A DNA stretch of 44,521 nt from Methyloglobulus morosus KoM1 (GCF_000496735.2 NZ_AYLO01000049.1:1-44521), one strand, 5' to 3'; shown: positions 26,866 through 36,982, counted from the stretch's first letter. Made by a program: numbers and translations. The notes: generated by a model not told the origin, from the letters alone.

Positions 26866-29800
26866 CTTGCTGGTTATCGACCAGGAGCACCCTTGGCCCT
26901 GGTTAGAAGCTTTTCCTGAACAAGCCTCGGATTTTTTCAATGGTCGAGACGATGATACGGAAGCTTTGCTGCGTTGCGTCCTGGCCGCCCCGGTTTCGGT
27001 ATTGTTCAGCAAATCGGGGATAGGTAAATCCTCACTTCTTCAAGCAGGCCTGTTTCCTCGTCTTCGATCAGAAAGATTCTTGCCCGTTTATGTGCGCCTC
27101 TCGCACGAAAAAAACTCCGCTAGCGCTTCAGAACAAATTGCCAAGCGTTTACAGGAAGAAATACAGGGTCGATTGCAGCTTACGAACAATAAATCCCAAG
27201 CAGTTTTAGACAATGAAGAAAACTTGAAATTTCAACTTGAGGGCTCCCTTTGGCTGCAACTGCATCTAAAGGATATTGAACTGCGGGATTTGGAGGGAAA
27301 CCGTTGGTATCCCATATTCGTGCTCGATCAATTTGAGGAAATTTTCACGCTCGGCGCTTTAGATTCATCCCTGCAAAAGCAAGTATTTTATGAACTCGGC
27401 GACCTTATGGAAAACCGGATACCTAAAACCTTGGCTGAGTCGTTATACAACGATGACGACCTGTTTGACCGACTAAACTTGGATCTCCAGCCTTATCGTT
27501 TCCTGGTATCGCTTCGTGAGGATTACTTACCCGATCTTGAGGAATGGGCTGACCTGATTCCCCGACTTGGGCCGAACCGCTTTCGTCTATTACCTATGTC
27601 AGAGCCGCAAGCCATAGCAGCCATTGAAAAAACCGGCGGATCATTGGTTACCTCTGCAGATGCAAAAAATATCGTTACTTATCTGTCCCAAACCCAAACC
27701 TCGATGGCTATTGACGTCCAACGAAGGCGTTCAGCATATACTGTAGAACCGGCCCTGCTAAGCCTTATTTGTTCAGGCCTTAATGATGAACGAATTAAGA
27801 AAAAGCAAAATACATTGGAAACCGGAAATCTAGCCATGGAAGGCGGCCTAATTGTCGAACGTTTTTATGATTCCGCTTTTGCCGGGTTACCAGGATCGGT
27901 ACGAGATTTTGTCGAAAAGCATTTAATCACCACGGATGGCGTGCGGTTATCTTATCCGGTGCGCTCTATCGAGTCCAGAAAGCTGGCCACAGAGGAGCAG
28001 ATTAAAACCTTGGTCGACAGAAGGTTGATTCGCAGAGAAAATCTTGAAGATGGCGATCAAATCGAGTTAGTCCATGACCGCCTTGCCCTGGTGGCCTTGC
28101 AACACCAATTGCATAGCCAACAACGCCTGAAAGCTTCAAGGCAACAGCGTCTACGATTGTGGACTGGAATTGGGATATTCATGCTTCTGCTTTTATTTTT
28201 TTCTGCTTATATGTTCAATGTCAAGAGAACGAATGAACAAAAAGAGTTAAGCATACGGCTCGCGCTAGACGGTAGCGCCATTGCAACAGGCTTGAGGACG
28301 GGAGGAAAGATACAAGGCCCGCTCAAGGTGCTTGCAGGGCATCGAATTGAGCACTCGAGCATTACGGACGAAGCCTTACAAACTGTATACCTGATCTATA
28401 AATCAATAATTTTTGTACGTGAAACCCATTCCATTATTTCCAGTATCGCTTACAGTCCGGACGGCACCCGAATTGTCACGGGAAATATGGACAATACATT
28501 ACGCTTATGGGACTCAAAAACTGGCCGTTCCTTAGCCCCTCCCTTTTACGGTCATAGCAGTTCGGCCCTAAGTGTTGCTTTCAGCCCAGATGGCACACGC
28601 ATTGTCTCCGGAAGTCGTGATAACACGTTAAGGATCTGGGATTCGAAAACTGGCCAGCCCATTGGCCAACCACTCCGGGGGCATAACGACTCGGTTACCA
28701 GTGTCGCTTTTAGTCCGGATGGGACTCGTATCGTCTCTGGCAGTCGGGACGACACTTTGATGTTGTGGAACGCCAAGAATAGGCAGCCTCTAGGCCCTCC
28801 TCTCATTGGCCATGTTTCCTATGTTCGAAGTGTCGCCTTTAGTCCAGACAGCACCCGTATCGTATCAGGAAGTGACGACAAGACCCTGCGCCTGTGGGAC
28901 GTTAACACCCGCCAGCCTATCGGCCAGCCCCTCAGAGGTCATGACGGGGCAATTATAAGTGTAGCGTTCAGCCCAGATGGTGCCCGAATCATCTCCGGGA
29001 GTAGAGATAATACTCTCAGGATGTGGGATACCAGTTCCGGCAAAACACTGGGCCAGCCGCTCAGTGGGCATACGGATTCAGTAACCAGCGTGGCTTTCAG
29101 TCACGATGGCAAATTAATTGTCTCGGGAAGCGAGGATAACACGTTGCGGTTGTGGAACGCTAATACCAGGCAAGCGATAGGGCAGCCCTTATTGGGTAAT
29201 GAGGATGCAGTTACCGGCGTTGCCTTCAGCCTTGATAACACACATATCATTTCGGGCAGTTCCGACACCACCTTACGGATGTGGGACCCCGACGTTGACC
29301 ACTCGACTGGTCAACCGATCCTAAGCCACGAGGACAGGGTTACTACAGTTGCTTTCAGCCCCAATGGCACCCAGATAGTTTCTGGAAGTGACGATAATAC
29401 ATTACGGCTTTGGAGCATTAAAACTCGCCAACCCATCGGTGAACCTCTCAAGGGACATGAGAAATCGGTTACAAGTGCTGCCTTTAACCCGAATGGTACC
29501 CTTATCGTATCGGGTAGCGACGATAAAACACTACGGCTTTGGAACACTAGCACTGGCCAACCCGTCGGTGAACCACTGACGGGTCATGAAGACGCGGTTT
29601 CGAGTGTTGCGTTTAGTCCGGATGACACTTTAATTGTTTCTGGCGGTGCCGACAAGACATTGCGGCTCTGGGATGCAACTACAAGAAAACCTGTTGGCCA
29701 ACCGATAAAAGGCCATGAAGGTTCTATTACGCATGTTGCCTTCAGCCCTGATGGAAAACGGATTGTTTCCAGTAGCGGGGATAATACCCTGCGTCAGTGG

Positions 29801-30385
29801 GACTCAAGTACTGGGGAATCCATTGGCCAACCCATTATCGGTCACGGCGGCACCGTATTGAGCGCTGCTTTTAGTCCGGATGGCACTCGAATTGTCTCTG
29901 CCTTTGAAGACGGAACTTTGCGACTGTGGGATACTAAAACCAACCAGCCAATCGGGCAGCCATTAAAAGGCCATAGAGGATCGGTTTTTAGTGTTGCCTT
30001 TAGTCCTGATGGCTCTTCTATCATTTCTGGGGGCGGTGATAAAAACTTGCGGCTTTGGGATGTCAATACTGGATTGCCTGTTGGTCTGCCGCTAAGGGGA
30101 CATAAAGATGCGGTAATGAGTGTTGCTTACAGCCCTGATGGTACGCTTATTGTCTCGGGTAGCGGCGATGACACCCTTCGGTTGTGGAAAGGGTCTAACG
30201 GCATGGCTGCAGAAATTTGCAAAAAACTCGGACGTAACATGAGCCGCCAGGAATGGCGTGAACTGGTATCTAAGGATACCAATTACATTAAGCAATGTCC
30301 GGGCTTGGCAATTCCACCGGATGAACAGGATACAAGCGTTGCAGTTGATTCAATATTAAAATCACCTGAAATGATTGCTGACTAA
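26858..30385 (+). CDS. STAND NTPase (nSTAND1-type) with 14 WD40 repeats
   Basis: This 1175-residue protein is a signal-sensing switch ATPase. FFNGRDDDTEALLR leads to Walker A KSGIGKSS at 52-59 and Walker B FVLDQFEE near 154-161. SLREDYLPDLEEWADLIPRL is a typical nSTAND1 segment. A transmembrane helix lies near 432-452 (GIGIFMLLLLFFSAYMF). Residues 524-1115 are fourteen WD40 repeats of 43 residues each, enough for two seven-blade propellers. The C-terminus (EICKKLGRNMSRQEW, CPGLAIPP) matches the usual ending of such proteins. RBS GGAGG lies in the end of the SIR2-TIR gene, which it overlaps by 8 bp. The likely model is that the propellers recognise a trigger, the NTPase oligomerises and the TIR partner is activated. 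That model follows from related systems and has not been shown here. Confidence 0.9.
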   Translation: MADLLVIDQEHPWPWLEAFPEQASDFFNGRDDDTEALLRCVLAAPVSVLFSKSGIGKSSLLQAGLFPRLRSERFLPVYVRLSHEKNSASASEQIAKRLQEEIQGRLQLTNNKSQAVLDNEENLKFQLEGSLWLQLHLKDIELRDLEGNRWYPIFVLDQFEEIFTLGALDSSLQKQVFYELGDLMENRIPKTLAESLYNDDDLFDRLNLDLQPYRFLVSLREDYLPDLEEWADLIPRLGPNRFRLLPMSEPQAIAAIEKTGGSLVTSADAKNIVTYLSQTQTSMAIDVQRRRSAYTVEPALLSLICSGLNDERIKKKQNTLETGNLAMEGGLIVERFYDSAFAGLPGSVRDFVEKHLITTDGVRLSYPVRSIESRKLATEEQIKTLVDRRLIRRENLEDGDQIELVHDRLALVALQHQLHSQQRLKASRQQRLRLWTGIGIFMLLLLFFSAYMFNVKRTNEQKELSIRLALDGSAIATGLRTGGKIQGPLKVLAGHRIEHSSITDEALQTVYLIYKSIIFVRETHSIISSIAYSPDGTRIVTGNMDNTLRLWDSKTGRSLAPPFYGHSSSALSVAFSPDGTRIVSGSRDNTLRIWDSKTGQPIGQPLRGHNDSVTSVAFSPDGTRIVSGSRDDTLMLWNAKNRQPLGPPLIGHVSYVRSVAFSPDSTRIVSGSDDKTLRLWDVNTRQPIGQPLRGHDGAIISVAFSPDGARIISGSRDNTLRMWDTSSGKTLGQPLSGHTDSVTSVAFSHDGKLIVSGSEDNTLRLWNANTRQAIGQPLLGNEDAVTGVAFSLDNTHIISGSSDTTLRMWDPDVDHSTGQPILSHEDRVTTVAFSPNGTQIVSGSDDNTLRLWSIKTRQPIGEPLKGHEKSVTSAAFNPNGTLIVSGSDDKTLRLWNTSTGQPVGEPLTGHEDAVSSVAFSPDDTLIVSGGADKTLRLWDATTRKPVGQPIKGHEGSITHVAFSPDGKRIVSSSGDNTLRQWDSSTGESIGQPIIGHGGTVLSAAFSPDGTRIVSAFEDGTLRLWDTKTNQPIGQPLKGHRGSVFSVAFSPDGSSIISGGGDKNLRLWDVNTGLPVGLPLRGHKDAVMSVAYSPDGTLIVSGSGDDTLRLWKGSNGMAAEICKKLGRNMSRQEWRELVSKDTNYIKQCPGLAIPPDEQDTSVAVDSILKSPEMIAD
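28427..30202 (+). repeat. Tandem array of 14 WD40 units of 129 bp
   Basis: The units are exactly 43 codons long with a core close to SVAFSPDGTRIVSGS, then DNTLRLWD and GQPLRGH. Thirteen are full and the last lacks its final 10 codons. The amino-acid similarity between units is high, which points to amplification and exchange among repeats. Confidence 0.9.
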
Positions 30386-30777
30386 TTATTTTACAACCCG
30401 TAAGGCGCGCTTAAATAACCATAACAATATTAGATGAACCGCGATAACTATCTAGAAAATAAAAAACTCACACAGAACGCCATTGGAATACCTTAACTCC
30501 ATTAAGGTCATTATGCTGTTATGTTAAATGTAGTTATTATGTTGCAACAAGTTAGTTTATTTCAGCAATCATTATTGATTGGTTTCTTAAAGCTTGAAGC
30601 ATTAATGACAGGACAACAAGTAGGGAGAAGCTTAAACTTTGGGTTAAAGAGCGGAAACTTAATCATGCCGAAGCTATAATTCATCAAGAAACGAAACGAG
30701 CAAAAACAGGTAAGCGAGCGAGGAAAAACATCTCTAATCCGTGCTTATGAAAGAAAGTCAAATTTAAAGGGGTAATT
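30386..30777. other. Gap of 392 bp between the STAND and PhoD-like genes
   Basis: No recognisable gene. A 46-codon plus-strand frame at 30539-30679 (starting MLQQVSLFQQS) lacks an RBS or known match. A clear RBS (AAAGGGG) for the next gene sits at its end. Confidence 0.5.
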
Positions 30778-32823
30778 ATGACATCCGATCTTCTAGCTGG
30801 CCCTATATTACGAAGCACCACCCAGAAATGTATTTGCGTGTGGCTGGCAACAGACAAAAAACGGGATTTGACCTTAGAAATTATAGATAGGGGGACAGGC
30901 AATGTGATTGGTTGCAGCAAACCCATAGAGTTAGAATCCAGCAGGGTCCAGCTTGGGGCTGGCTTGTTTGTTTACTTACTAAAAGCCTACCCTATTGAAG
31001 ACAAGGATATAAAAAACTTTTCTACGGGCAAATTGTATTGTTATTCGTTGTTGGACGAACAGCAAGGAAAACCATTGGACCTGAATGCAGAAGGGGTAAC
31101 TTATGATAATCAACCCTACCCGATTTTTCACATTCCTGGCTCGTTAAAATCCTTATTGCATGGTAGTTGCCGTAAACCGCATGGCGCTAAAGGTCAAGAT
31201 TGTTTGGTAGTTGGCGATAGCCTACTTAAAGATACCTATAGCAATATCGCTGGTCGTCCAGACTTGCTACTATTAACTGGCGACCAAATCTATGCGGACG
31301 ACGTCGATGCCTCCCTATTAAAGATGATAACGGATCAAGCTGGAAAAATATTAGGCCATCAAGAATCTTTACCACAGTCCGAATACGGGAAAGATGACAA
31401 GCCCCCTGTCATCCCTAGTACCATTGAATTAGGTGGGCGAATGGATGTCCTAAAAGAATGCCAATCTGGATTCAGTTCCCAAGAAGCTGGCAACCATCTC
31501 ATGGGGTTCGGGGAATTTGCTGCCATGTACATTTATGTATTTGGTAATGCCCAGGGATGGAAAATACCAACTCGGTCGGAAAACGAGGCTGACCGTGTGA
31601 AGGTCAATAATAAACAGCAAGCAAGTATAAATGTTTCTTCGGATCCTGTTTCTGATTTTGCTCAGGACTTAGGCAAAGTTCGTCGATTGCTGGCCAATAT
31701 CCCGACGTATATGATCTTTGACGATCATGATGTAACCGATGACTGGAACATTACAGGGAACTGGTACGACACGGTTCGTACATCCCCGTTTGGCAGACGT
31801 ATTGTTTCGAATGCTTTAGCGGCTTACTGGGCGTTCCAAGACTGGGGCAATAATTCGGATAATATTGATACTGACATGATCGATGCTATCAAAAAATATG
31901 TAAATAAGACTGAACCCGATTTTGCTAATGACGAATTGTATGATTTTCTCACTTGGAAGCATAGGGGGTGGGGATTTTCTATTAATACATATCCGCCCAT
32001 TATCGCGATAGATTCGCGAACGCAGAGACAATCAGATAACCCATATTATCCACCACGTTTATTGGATAAGTATGGATTGGACGGATTACGTTTGGAATGG
32101 CTAAAATTAAAGTCGAATAAAGATGAAAATCCTCTTATTGACGAAACGACCTGTCCCATCTTTATTGCTACCACACCAGTTTTTGGCTTTGCCCCGTTGG
32201 AACACATACTGCGGCTACTATTATGGTTTGTGAGTCACATTGAAAATTTATTATTGATTAAAATTAATGAAAATTATTTTGGAAAAAAAGGGTTCTTAAC
32301 AAAAAAGTTTGTTTATGAAAAAGATGCTGAGACATGGACGGCAAATTTAGATGGCTATACTGATTTTTTAGATACCTTGCTACACAAAATGAATATTAAT
32401 CATTGTGTCTTTTTATCCGGCGACATCCACTATTCATTTACTGCGATAGGTACGTATACAAGCACCAATATGTCTTCGAACGCCAAAAAGACCTTGGACT
32501 CTTATCAGTTGACCAGTTCCTCACTAAGGAACGAACCCGGCACTTTACAGAAAAAAGCGCTGAGTACGATAGAGAGAACAGATGAGGGATTTATTAATTG
32601 GAGCAAAATTCGAAAATGGTTTACCACGAATCTTTTCTTTTATCGGACTTGGAAATCCGACTACGAATTGCTAAAACTTGAAAATCAAGGCCAAAAGATA
32701 TACTCTCAATGCAATCTAGGAGAGGTTGTTTTCAAAGATGGCTTGCCGATCAACCACAAATTGTGGCACTCGAAAGACAGTTTCGTTGAGTATAAAATTT
32801 CCCCAAACAAGAACAGCATATAA
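30778..32823 (+). CDS. PhoD-like metallophosphatase, no signal peptide
   Basis: The 681-residue enzyme belongs to the PhoD-like phosphatase/phosphodiesterase group, two-metal enzymes that cleave phosphoesters. Motifs are LLHGSCRKP at about 126-134, LLTGDQIYADD at 165-175, FDDHDVTDDW at 314-323 and LSGDIHYS at 546-553. These together supply the metal-ligand Asp and His residues. The N-terminal ~120 residues form a beta-rich domain typical of the family. There is no Tat or Sec signal peptide, unlike secreted alkaline phosphatase D, so it is probably cytoplasmic. RBS AAAGGGG lies 7 bp before the ATG. It is transcribed in the same direction as the STAND operon but 392 bp away. Whether it belongs to the defence genes is unknown. 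Confidence 0.85.
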   Translation: MTSDLLAGPILRSTTQKCICVWLATDKKRDLTLEIIDRGTGNVIGCSKPIELESSRVQLGAGLFVYLLKAYPIEDKDIKNFSTGKLYCYSLLDEQQGKPLDLNAEGVTYDNQPYPIFHIPGSLKSLLHGSCRKPHGAKGQDCLVVGDSLLKDTYSNIAGRPDLLLLTGDQIYADDVDASLLKMITDQAGKILGHQESLPQSEYGKDDKPPVIPSTIELGGRMDVLKECQSGFSSQEAGNHLMGFGEFAAMYIYVFGNAQGWKIPTRSENEADRVKVNNKQQASINVSSDPVSDFAQDLGKVRRLLANIPTYMIFDDHDVTDDWNITGNWYDTVRTSPFGRRIVSNALAAYWAFQDWGNNSDNIDTDMIDAIKKYVNKTEPDFANDELYDFLTWKHRGWGFSINTYPPIIAIDSRTQRQSDNPYYPPRLLDKYGLDGLRLEWLKLKSNKDENPLIDETTCPIFIATTPVFGFAPLEHILRLLLWFVSHIENLLLIKINENYFGKKGFLTKKFVYEKDAETWTANLDGYTDFLDTLLHKMNINHCVFLSGDIHYSFTAIGTYTSTNMSSNAKKTLDSYQLTSSSLRNEPGTLQKKALSTIERTDEGFINWSKIRKWFTTNLFFYRTWKSDYELLKLENQGQKIYSQCNLGEVVFKDGLPINHKLWHSKDSFVEYKISPNKNSI

Positions 32824-33355
32824 TGGACAAAACAAGGGCAAAGCGGATATAGTTGCCTCTTGAAACCATAGCCTTCGTTCTGCTTACAGTTTTAATCCCA
32901 GCTAAAGCCACACACAATCTAAAGACATTTGAGTTGGCTGACAAATATCCCTCTTTTACTCCTCATCCGTAGAATCCGCCGATGGGTAGTTATCTGATGT
33001 GCATAGCGATTGCCGATTGGGGTCACTGAACTGTGAGCAAGGATTTGATGAAACCAGTTCAATTTCAAGTGACATAAACATAAGAATTATCAGGGTTAAA
33101 AAGCCAAATGCCTGCATGATTGCATCCTCTTAGTTAACGGTTGATCCAATACTTAAATTCCATGAGTGCAACCCAATAAACCGAAGGCGGCGTTCCCATA
33201 TTTAATAACAAGCATTTTTTATACCAATTATTAAAGCCTGATTTCTTGGGCTCTTAACATTGGATTCAGCACGCCACTTGCACAATTATGTCGATTTTGT
33301 GTCAATTATTTGTCGATAATTGTGCAAATGGACACCCATACGGTATCGAGGCCGT
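32824..33355. other. Convergent 532-bp gap
   Basis: It lies between the ends of the PhoD-like gene and the minus-strand adaptor gene. No gene was seen. The inverted repeat at 33278-33327 is its only clear structure and sits just past the 3' end of the RiPP export genes. Confidence 0.5.
33278..33327. repeat. 12-bp perfect inverted repeat with 26-bp spacer
   Basis: TTGCACAATTAT (33278-33289) and its exact complement ATAATTGTGCAA (33316-33327) flank a 26-bp AT-rich spacer that contains GTCGAT twice. It could be a terminator-like hairpin for the RiPP operon, a binding site, or a mobile-element end. The arm core TTGTGCAAAT is shared with the palindrome at 3902-3918. Confidence 0.5.
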
Positions 33356-34696
33356 CTATTCCGTTTTCTTTATCACCTTTCTTATTTGATAAAACAACCG
33401 TTCCAACAACCTCATATCTTCGGTGACAATTTCCGCTTGCCCCTGCATTTCTTGATGGAAGCCGAGGGTCTTTTTATAACTAGTCACCAGCGGACTGGGC
33501 AGAATGGCTTCGACTGTATAAAGATTTTCCCTGGGGATCAAAGAAATCGAATTGATTTGACTGACAATTTGCCCATATTCCTGGTAGGGGTAAGCCGCCA
33601 GTTTGATCAGGATTTTTTGGCCTTTTTTGACCTTGCCGGAATTTTCCAAAGGCATTTTCATTTTCGCCAGTATGGTTTGTTTTTCAAATGGGACAATACT
33701 GACGACTTCCTCGCCCGAATTGACAAATTGGTGTTCACCCCAATATTTTGAAAAGACCAACCTTCCGTCAATCGGGGAAACCAATAGAAAATTCTTTTCC
33801 CATTGGCTTAAGCTGGTTTGCAAGGCTTGGTAGGCCTCTTCAAGGTTAAGCTTGAAAGCTTCCCGTTTATTGGTATCCGCTACCCGCAGGTCATTGAGTT
33901 CGGCACTCAGGTTGGTCAACTCTACCCGTATTCGGGTGGCTTCCAGGCTCATTTGTTCTTGTTGGCGACGGTTATTCAAGGAAGTCAACTGTTTCTCATC
34001 AACACTATTGGCTGAGACCAGATTTTTTTGCAACAAGGCCTGAAACCTAAGCAGGTTTTTGTCAAGCAACGTATTTTCATTCTGTAGGATGACTCCTTGC
34101 CGCTGAAATTTTTCCAGCATGGCCTCAAGCTGAAGCTGTTTTTGTTGGTTGATCGCAATCTTTTTGGGCAGTGGATTCAATTCCAAAAAAAACAGGAGTT
34201 CATTGACTTGTTTTTGGAACAGCGCGAATTGATTTTGGCTATCGCCCAGCCTTAAATTCTGGGGTAAACTCGATAAAAACCGTAAATCGTCACGGTGGCT
34301 ATTGTAGTGTCTAAGCCAGTCTTTTAACGCACTGACATCCGTGTAAGATGTTGGGCTATCGAGCACGGCAATCAACTCGTTTTTTGTTACTTGCCGGTCT
34401 TCCGAATTTTTAAGCCAATGCAGTTTCCCGCTTTGGCGAGCCACCAAACTGGCTGGCGGAATGGGCGTGGTGATTGTCACCTTGGCGGAAACTATATCGG
34501 GGTATTTCACCATCCAAGACAGCGCGATGATGGCGACCATAATAGACAGCATGACAACACCGCCCCATCGTAATATCCATGCGGGCGGTTTACCCAGCAA
34601 TTCCTGGGTATAGATACTGTATTCGCAGGATTCAAGCGAGCGTTCTTTAGACCGTTCAACTAGGCCATGATTTGAATATGTCGTTAGCCCAGGCAT
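33356..34696 (-). CDS. HlyD-family adaptor of a peptide ABC exporter
   Basis: This 446-residue membrane-fusion protein has an N-terminal cytoplasmic arm (about 1-40), one transmembrane helix (about 44-64, GGVVMLSIMVAIIALSWM), a long coiled-coil hairpin (about 130-290) and a beta-barrel half with SPIDGRLVFSKYWGEHQFVN. It is the usual partner of peptidase-containing ABC exporters, linking them to an outer-membrane channel such as TolC. It starts 2 bp after the C39 ABC gene, so the two are co-translated. No outer-membrane channel gene is in the window. It closes the RiPP operon. Confidence 0.88.
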   Translation of the reverse strand: MPGLTTYSNHGLVERSKERSLESCEYSIYTQELLGKPPAWILRWGGVVMLSIMVAIIALSWMVKYPDIVSAKVTITTPIPPASLVARQSGKLHWLKNSEDRQVTKNELIAVLDSPTSYTDVSALKDWLRHYNSHRDDLRFLSSLPQNLRLGDSQNQFALFQKQVNELLFFLELNPLPKKIAINQQKQLQLEAMLEKFQRQGVILQNENTLLDKNLLRFQALLQKNLVSANSVDEKQLTSLNNRRQQEQMSLEATRIRVELTNLSAELNDLRVADTNKREAFKLNLEEAYQALQTSLSQWEKNFLLVSPIDGRLVFSKYWGEHQFVNSGEEVVSIVPFEKQTILAKMKMPLENSGKVKKGQKILIKLAAYPYQEYGQIVSQINSISLIPRENLYTVEAILPSPLVTSYKKTLGFHQEMQGQAEIVTEDMRLLERLFYQIRKVIKKTE

Positions 34697-34698
34697 CG

Positions 34699-36900
34699 CT
34701 ATTGCCCCAATTCCAGTTGATTTTTGACCAAATGATAATAAGCGCCTTTCAATGCAGTCAGTTCTTCATGATTGCCGTTTTCAACCACCCTACCTTTATC
34801 CAGCACAATAATTTGGTCGGCATTTTTTACGGTACTCAAACGATGGGCTATGACAACAACCGTTCGGCCCTGATAAAACGATTGTAAATTTTCCATAATG
34901 ACGCGCTCGTTCCTGGCATCCAACGCGCTGGTCGCTTCATCAAAGAACAGGTAATCAGGATTCTTGTATACCGCCCTTGCGATCAGGATCCGTTGATTTT
35001 GACCGCCGCTTAACGATATGCCATTAGCCCCGATTTCGGTATTGATGCCATTCGGCAAGACATCGATCAGTTCCCCCAGATTGGCAATTTCAATGGCCTG
35101 GTTCAGCCTCATCCTGTCAATCAACCCTTCCGATTCAGATTCGGTTATATTCCGCAGCACCGTATCATGAAAAATAAAACCATTTTGCATGACCACGCCG
35201 CATTTTTGCCGCCACAAGGCCATGTCTATATCTTCAAGATGGATATTGCCAACACGAATTTTGCCTTGGGTCGGCGGATAAAACCGGAGCAACAGCTTCA
35301 ATAACGTGGTCTTGCCGCTGCCGCTGGCACCCACAATAGCGGTCACCTTGCCCTGCGGAATCGTCATGTTAAGGTTCTCAAGGACCATCGGTGATTTTTT
35401 CCTGCCGTATTGAAAAGACAAGTCATTTTCCATAACAATGGTTTGGTCATGGCTCAGCAAATAGGTCATGGGCTGATTATCAGACTCGTTATTTTGGTCA
35501 TGAATTTCAGCCAATCTTCCCAAGCTCATTCGGGCATCCTGCATGGATTGCAAAAAGCTGACAAAATTTGAAATCGGTGCGTTCAGTTGGCCGATAATGT
35601 ATTGGACAGACAGCATCATCCCCAATGTCATCCCGCCATCTATCACCGACTTGGCACAATAAAAGGTAATCAGGATATTTTTCAGCTCATTGATAAAGTT
35701 TGCACCCGTCATTTGATATTGATAAAGCGCCAGGCTTTTCACCGACACCTTAAACAACCGGACTTGGATACGCTCCCATTCCCATCTTCTCCTTCGTTCA
35801 GAATTGTTCAGCTTGATTTCTTGCATCCCGTTAATCAACTGGACCATGTTGCTTTGGGTCTTTGATGCTTGGTCGAAGCGTTGATAATCCAAGGCCGCCC
35901 GTTTTTTCATAAACAATAAAACCCAGGTAGCATATAGGCTGATGCTAGTGACAAAAATCATCAATATAGTCAAGTTGTACCATGCCAGGGCCATACCAAA
36001 AACCAGCAGGTTGACCAGGGAAAACAAGGTCGTCAGCGTAGATGACGAAAGAAATTCTTCAACGCGATGATGATCCTGGATACGCTGCAGCAGGTCACCA
36101 ATCATTTTGGTATCGAAGAACGAGACGGGCAGTTTTATCAGCTTGATTAAAAAATCGGATATGATGGCAATATTGATCCTTGCCCCGATATGCAGCAAAA
36201 TCCAACTGCGCAACAGTTCGACCGAGGTTTGTGACAAAAACAAGGTGAGCTGTGCAGCCAACAGCACATAAACGAAGTTGAGATTTTGGTAATTGATACC
36301 ATAATCCACCAACGACTGCGTGAGAAAGGGGAATGCCAGCAGAATCAGGCTACCCACCAACAAACCTAAAAATAGCTGGACGAACAGTGAGCCGTATGGA
36401 CGAAAATACGGCCATAAAAAACCAAGCCCTTTTGACCTTTCTTTCTTAAAATCCTGGTCGACATAGAATTCCGGGGTGGTATCCAATAACAGCAAGATGC
36501 CTTCGTCGGTTGTATCAGGATTGACCCTATTCAACCAACCCGCCATGAATTCCTGTCTCGTATATTTGATCAGGCCAAAGGCCGGATCGGCAACGTACAC
36601 CGTATTTTTTTTGATGGCATACACAACGACAAAATGCTTCTGTTGCCAGTGCGCGATGCAGGGCAACAAGACTTCTTCTTGCAGTGTTTGCATCGATGCC
36701 CTGATGGCAACCGTTTTCAGGTTGAAATTTTCGGCGGCATCAGAAATCCCACCCAGTGTCACGCCCAATCGGGTAATACTGCATTTTTCCCGAAGTTCAT
36801 CCATGGGCAGAATACGCCCATAATGGCGCGCCACCATGTGCAGGCAGGTTGGGCCGCAATCCATAGCATCCATTTGTTTCTGAAAGGCGAATTTAGGCAT
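34699..36900 (-). CDS. C39-peptidase ABC transporter (PCAT) for a double-glycine peptide
   Basis: This 733-residue protein removes leader peptides after a double glycine and exports the core. The N-terminal C39 protease (about 1-130) has Cys15 in MDCGPTCL, His89 in QKHFVVVY and Asp105 in VADPA, the full catalytic set. Residues about 150-440 are the six-helix membrane domain. Residues about 470-733 are the ATPase with Walker A GASGSGKTT, signature LSGGQ and Walker B YLFFDEATSALD. It lies 82 bp after the radical SAM gene and 2 bp before the HlyD gene. The matching substrate is the small precursor at 38053-38277 with an ELLEASGG leader end. Confidence 0.92.
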   Translation of the reverse strand: MPKFAFQKQMDAMDCGPTCLHMVARHYGRILPMDELREKCSITRLGVTLGGISDAAENFNLKTVAIRASMQTLQEEVLLPCIAHWQQKHFVVVYAIKKNTVYVADPAFGLIKYTRQEFMAGWLNRVNPDTTDEGILLLLDTTPEFYVDQDFKKERSKGLGFLWPYFRPYGSLFVQLFLGLLVGSLILLAFPFLTQSLVDYGINYQNLNFVYVLLAAQLTLFLSQTSVELLRSWILLHIGARINIAIISDFLIKLIKLPVSFFDTKMIGDLLQRIQDHHRVEEFLSSSTLTTLFSLVNLLVFGMALAWYNLTILMIFVTSISLYATWVLLFMKKRAALDYQRFDQASKTQSNMVQLINGMQEIKLNNSERRRRWEWERIQVRLFKVSVKSLALYQYQMTGANFINELKNILITFYCAKSVIDGGMTLGMMLSVQYIIGQLNAPISNFVSFLQSMQDARMSLGRLAEIHDQNNESDNQPMTYLLSHDQTIVMENDLSFQYGRKKSPMVLENLNMTIPQGKVTAIVGASGSGKTTLLKLLLRFYPPTQGKIRVGNIHLEDIDMALWRQKCGVVMQNGFIFHDTVLRNITESESEGLIDRMRLNQAIEIANLGELIDVLPNGINTEIGANGISLSGGQNQRILIARAVYKNPDYLFFDEATSALDARNERVIMENLQSFYQGRTVVVIAHRLSTVKNADQIIVLDKGRVVENGNHEELTALKGAYYHLVKNQLELGQ

Positions 36901-36982
36901 CGTTTGCTATGCTTGATATAGATGAAGGGATGTGTTTTAAATTGTTGTGGCTAACCTGCGACGAGCAGCCCTGCTTTTCCGC

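Noticed and set aside
30539-30679. 46-codon plus-strand frame starting MLQQVSL
   Set aside because: No RBS and no match; a decayed element is possible but cannot be supported.
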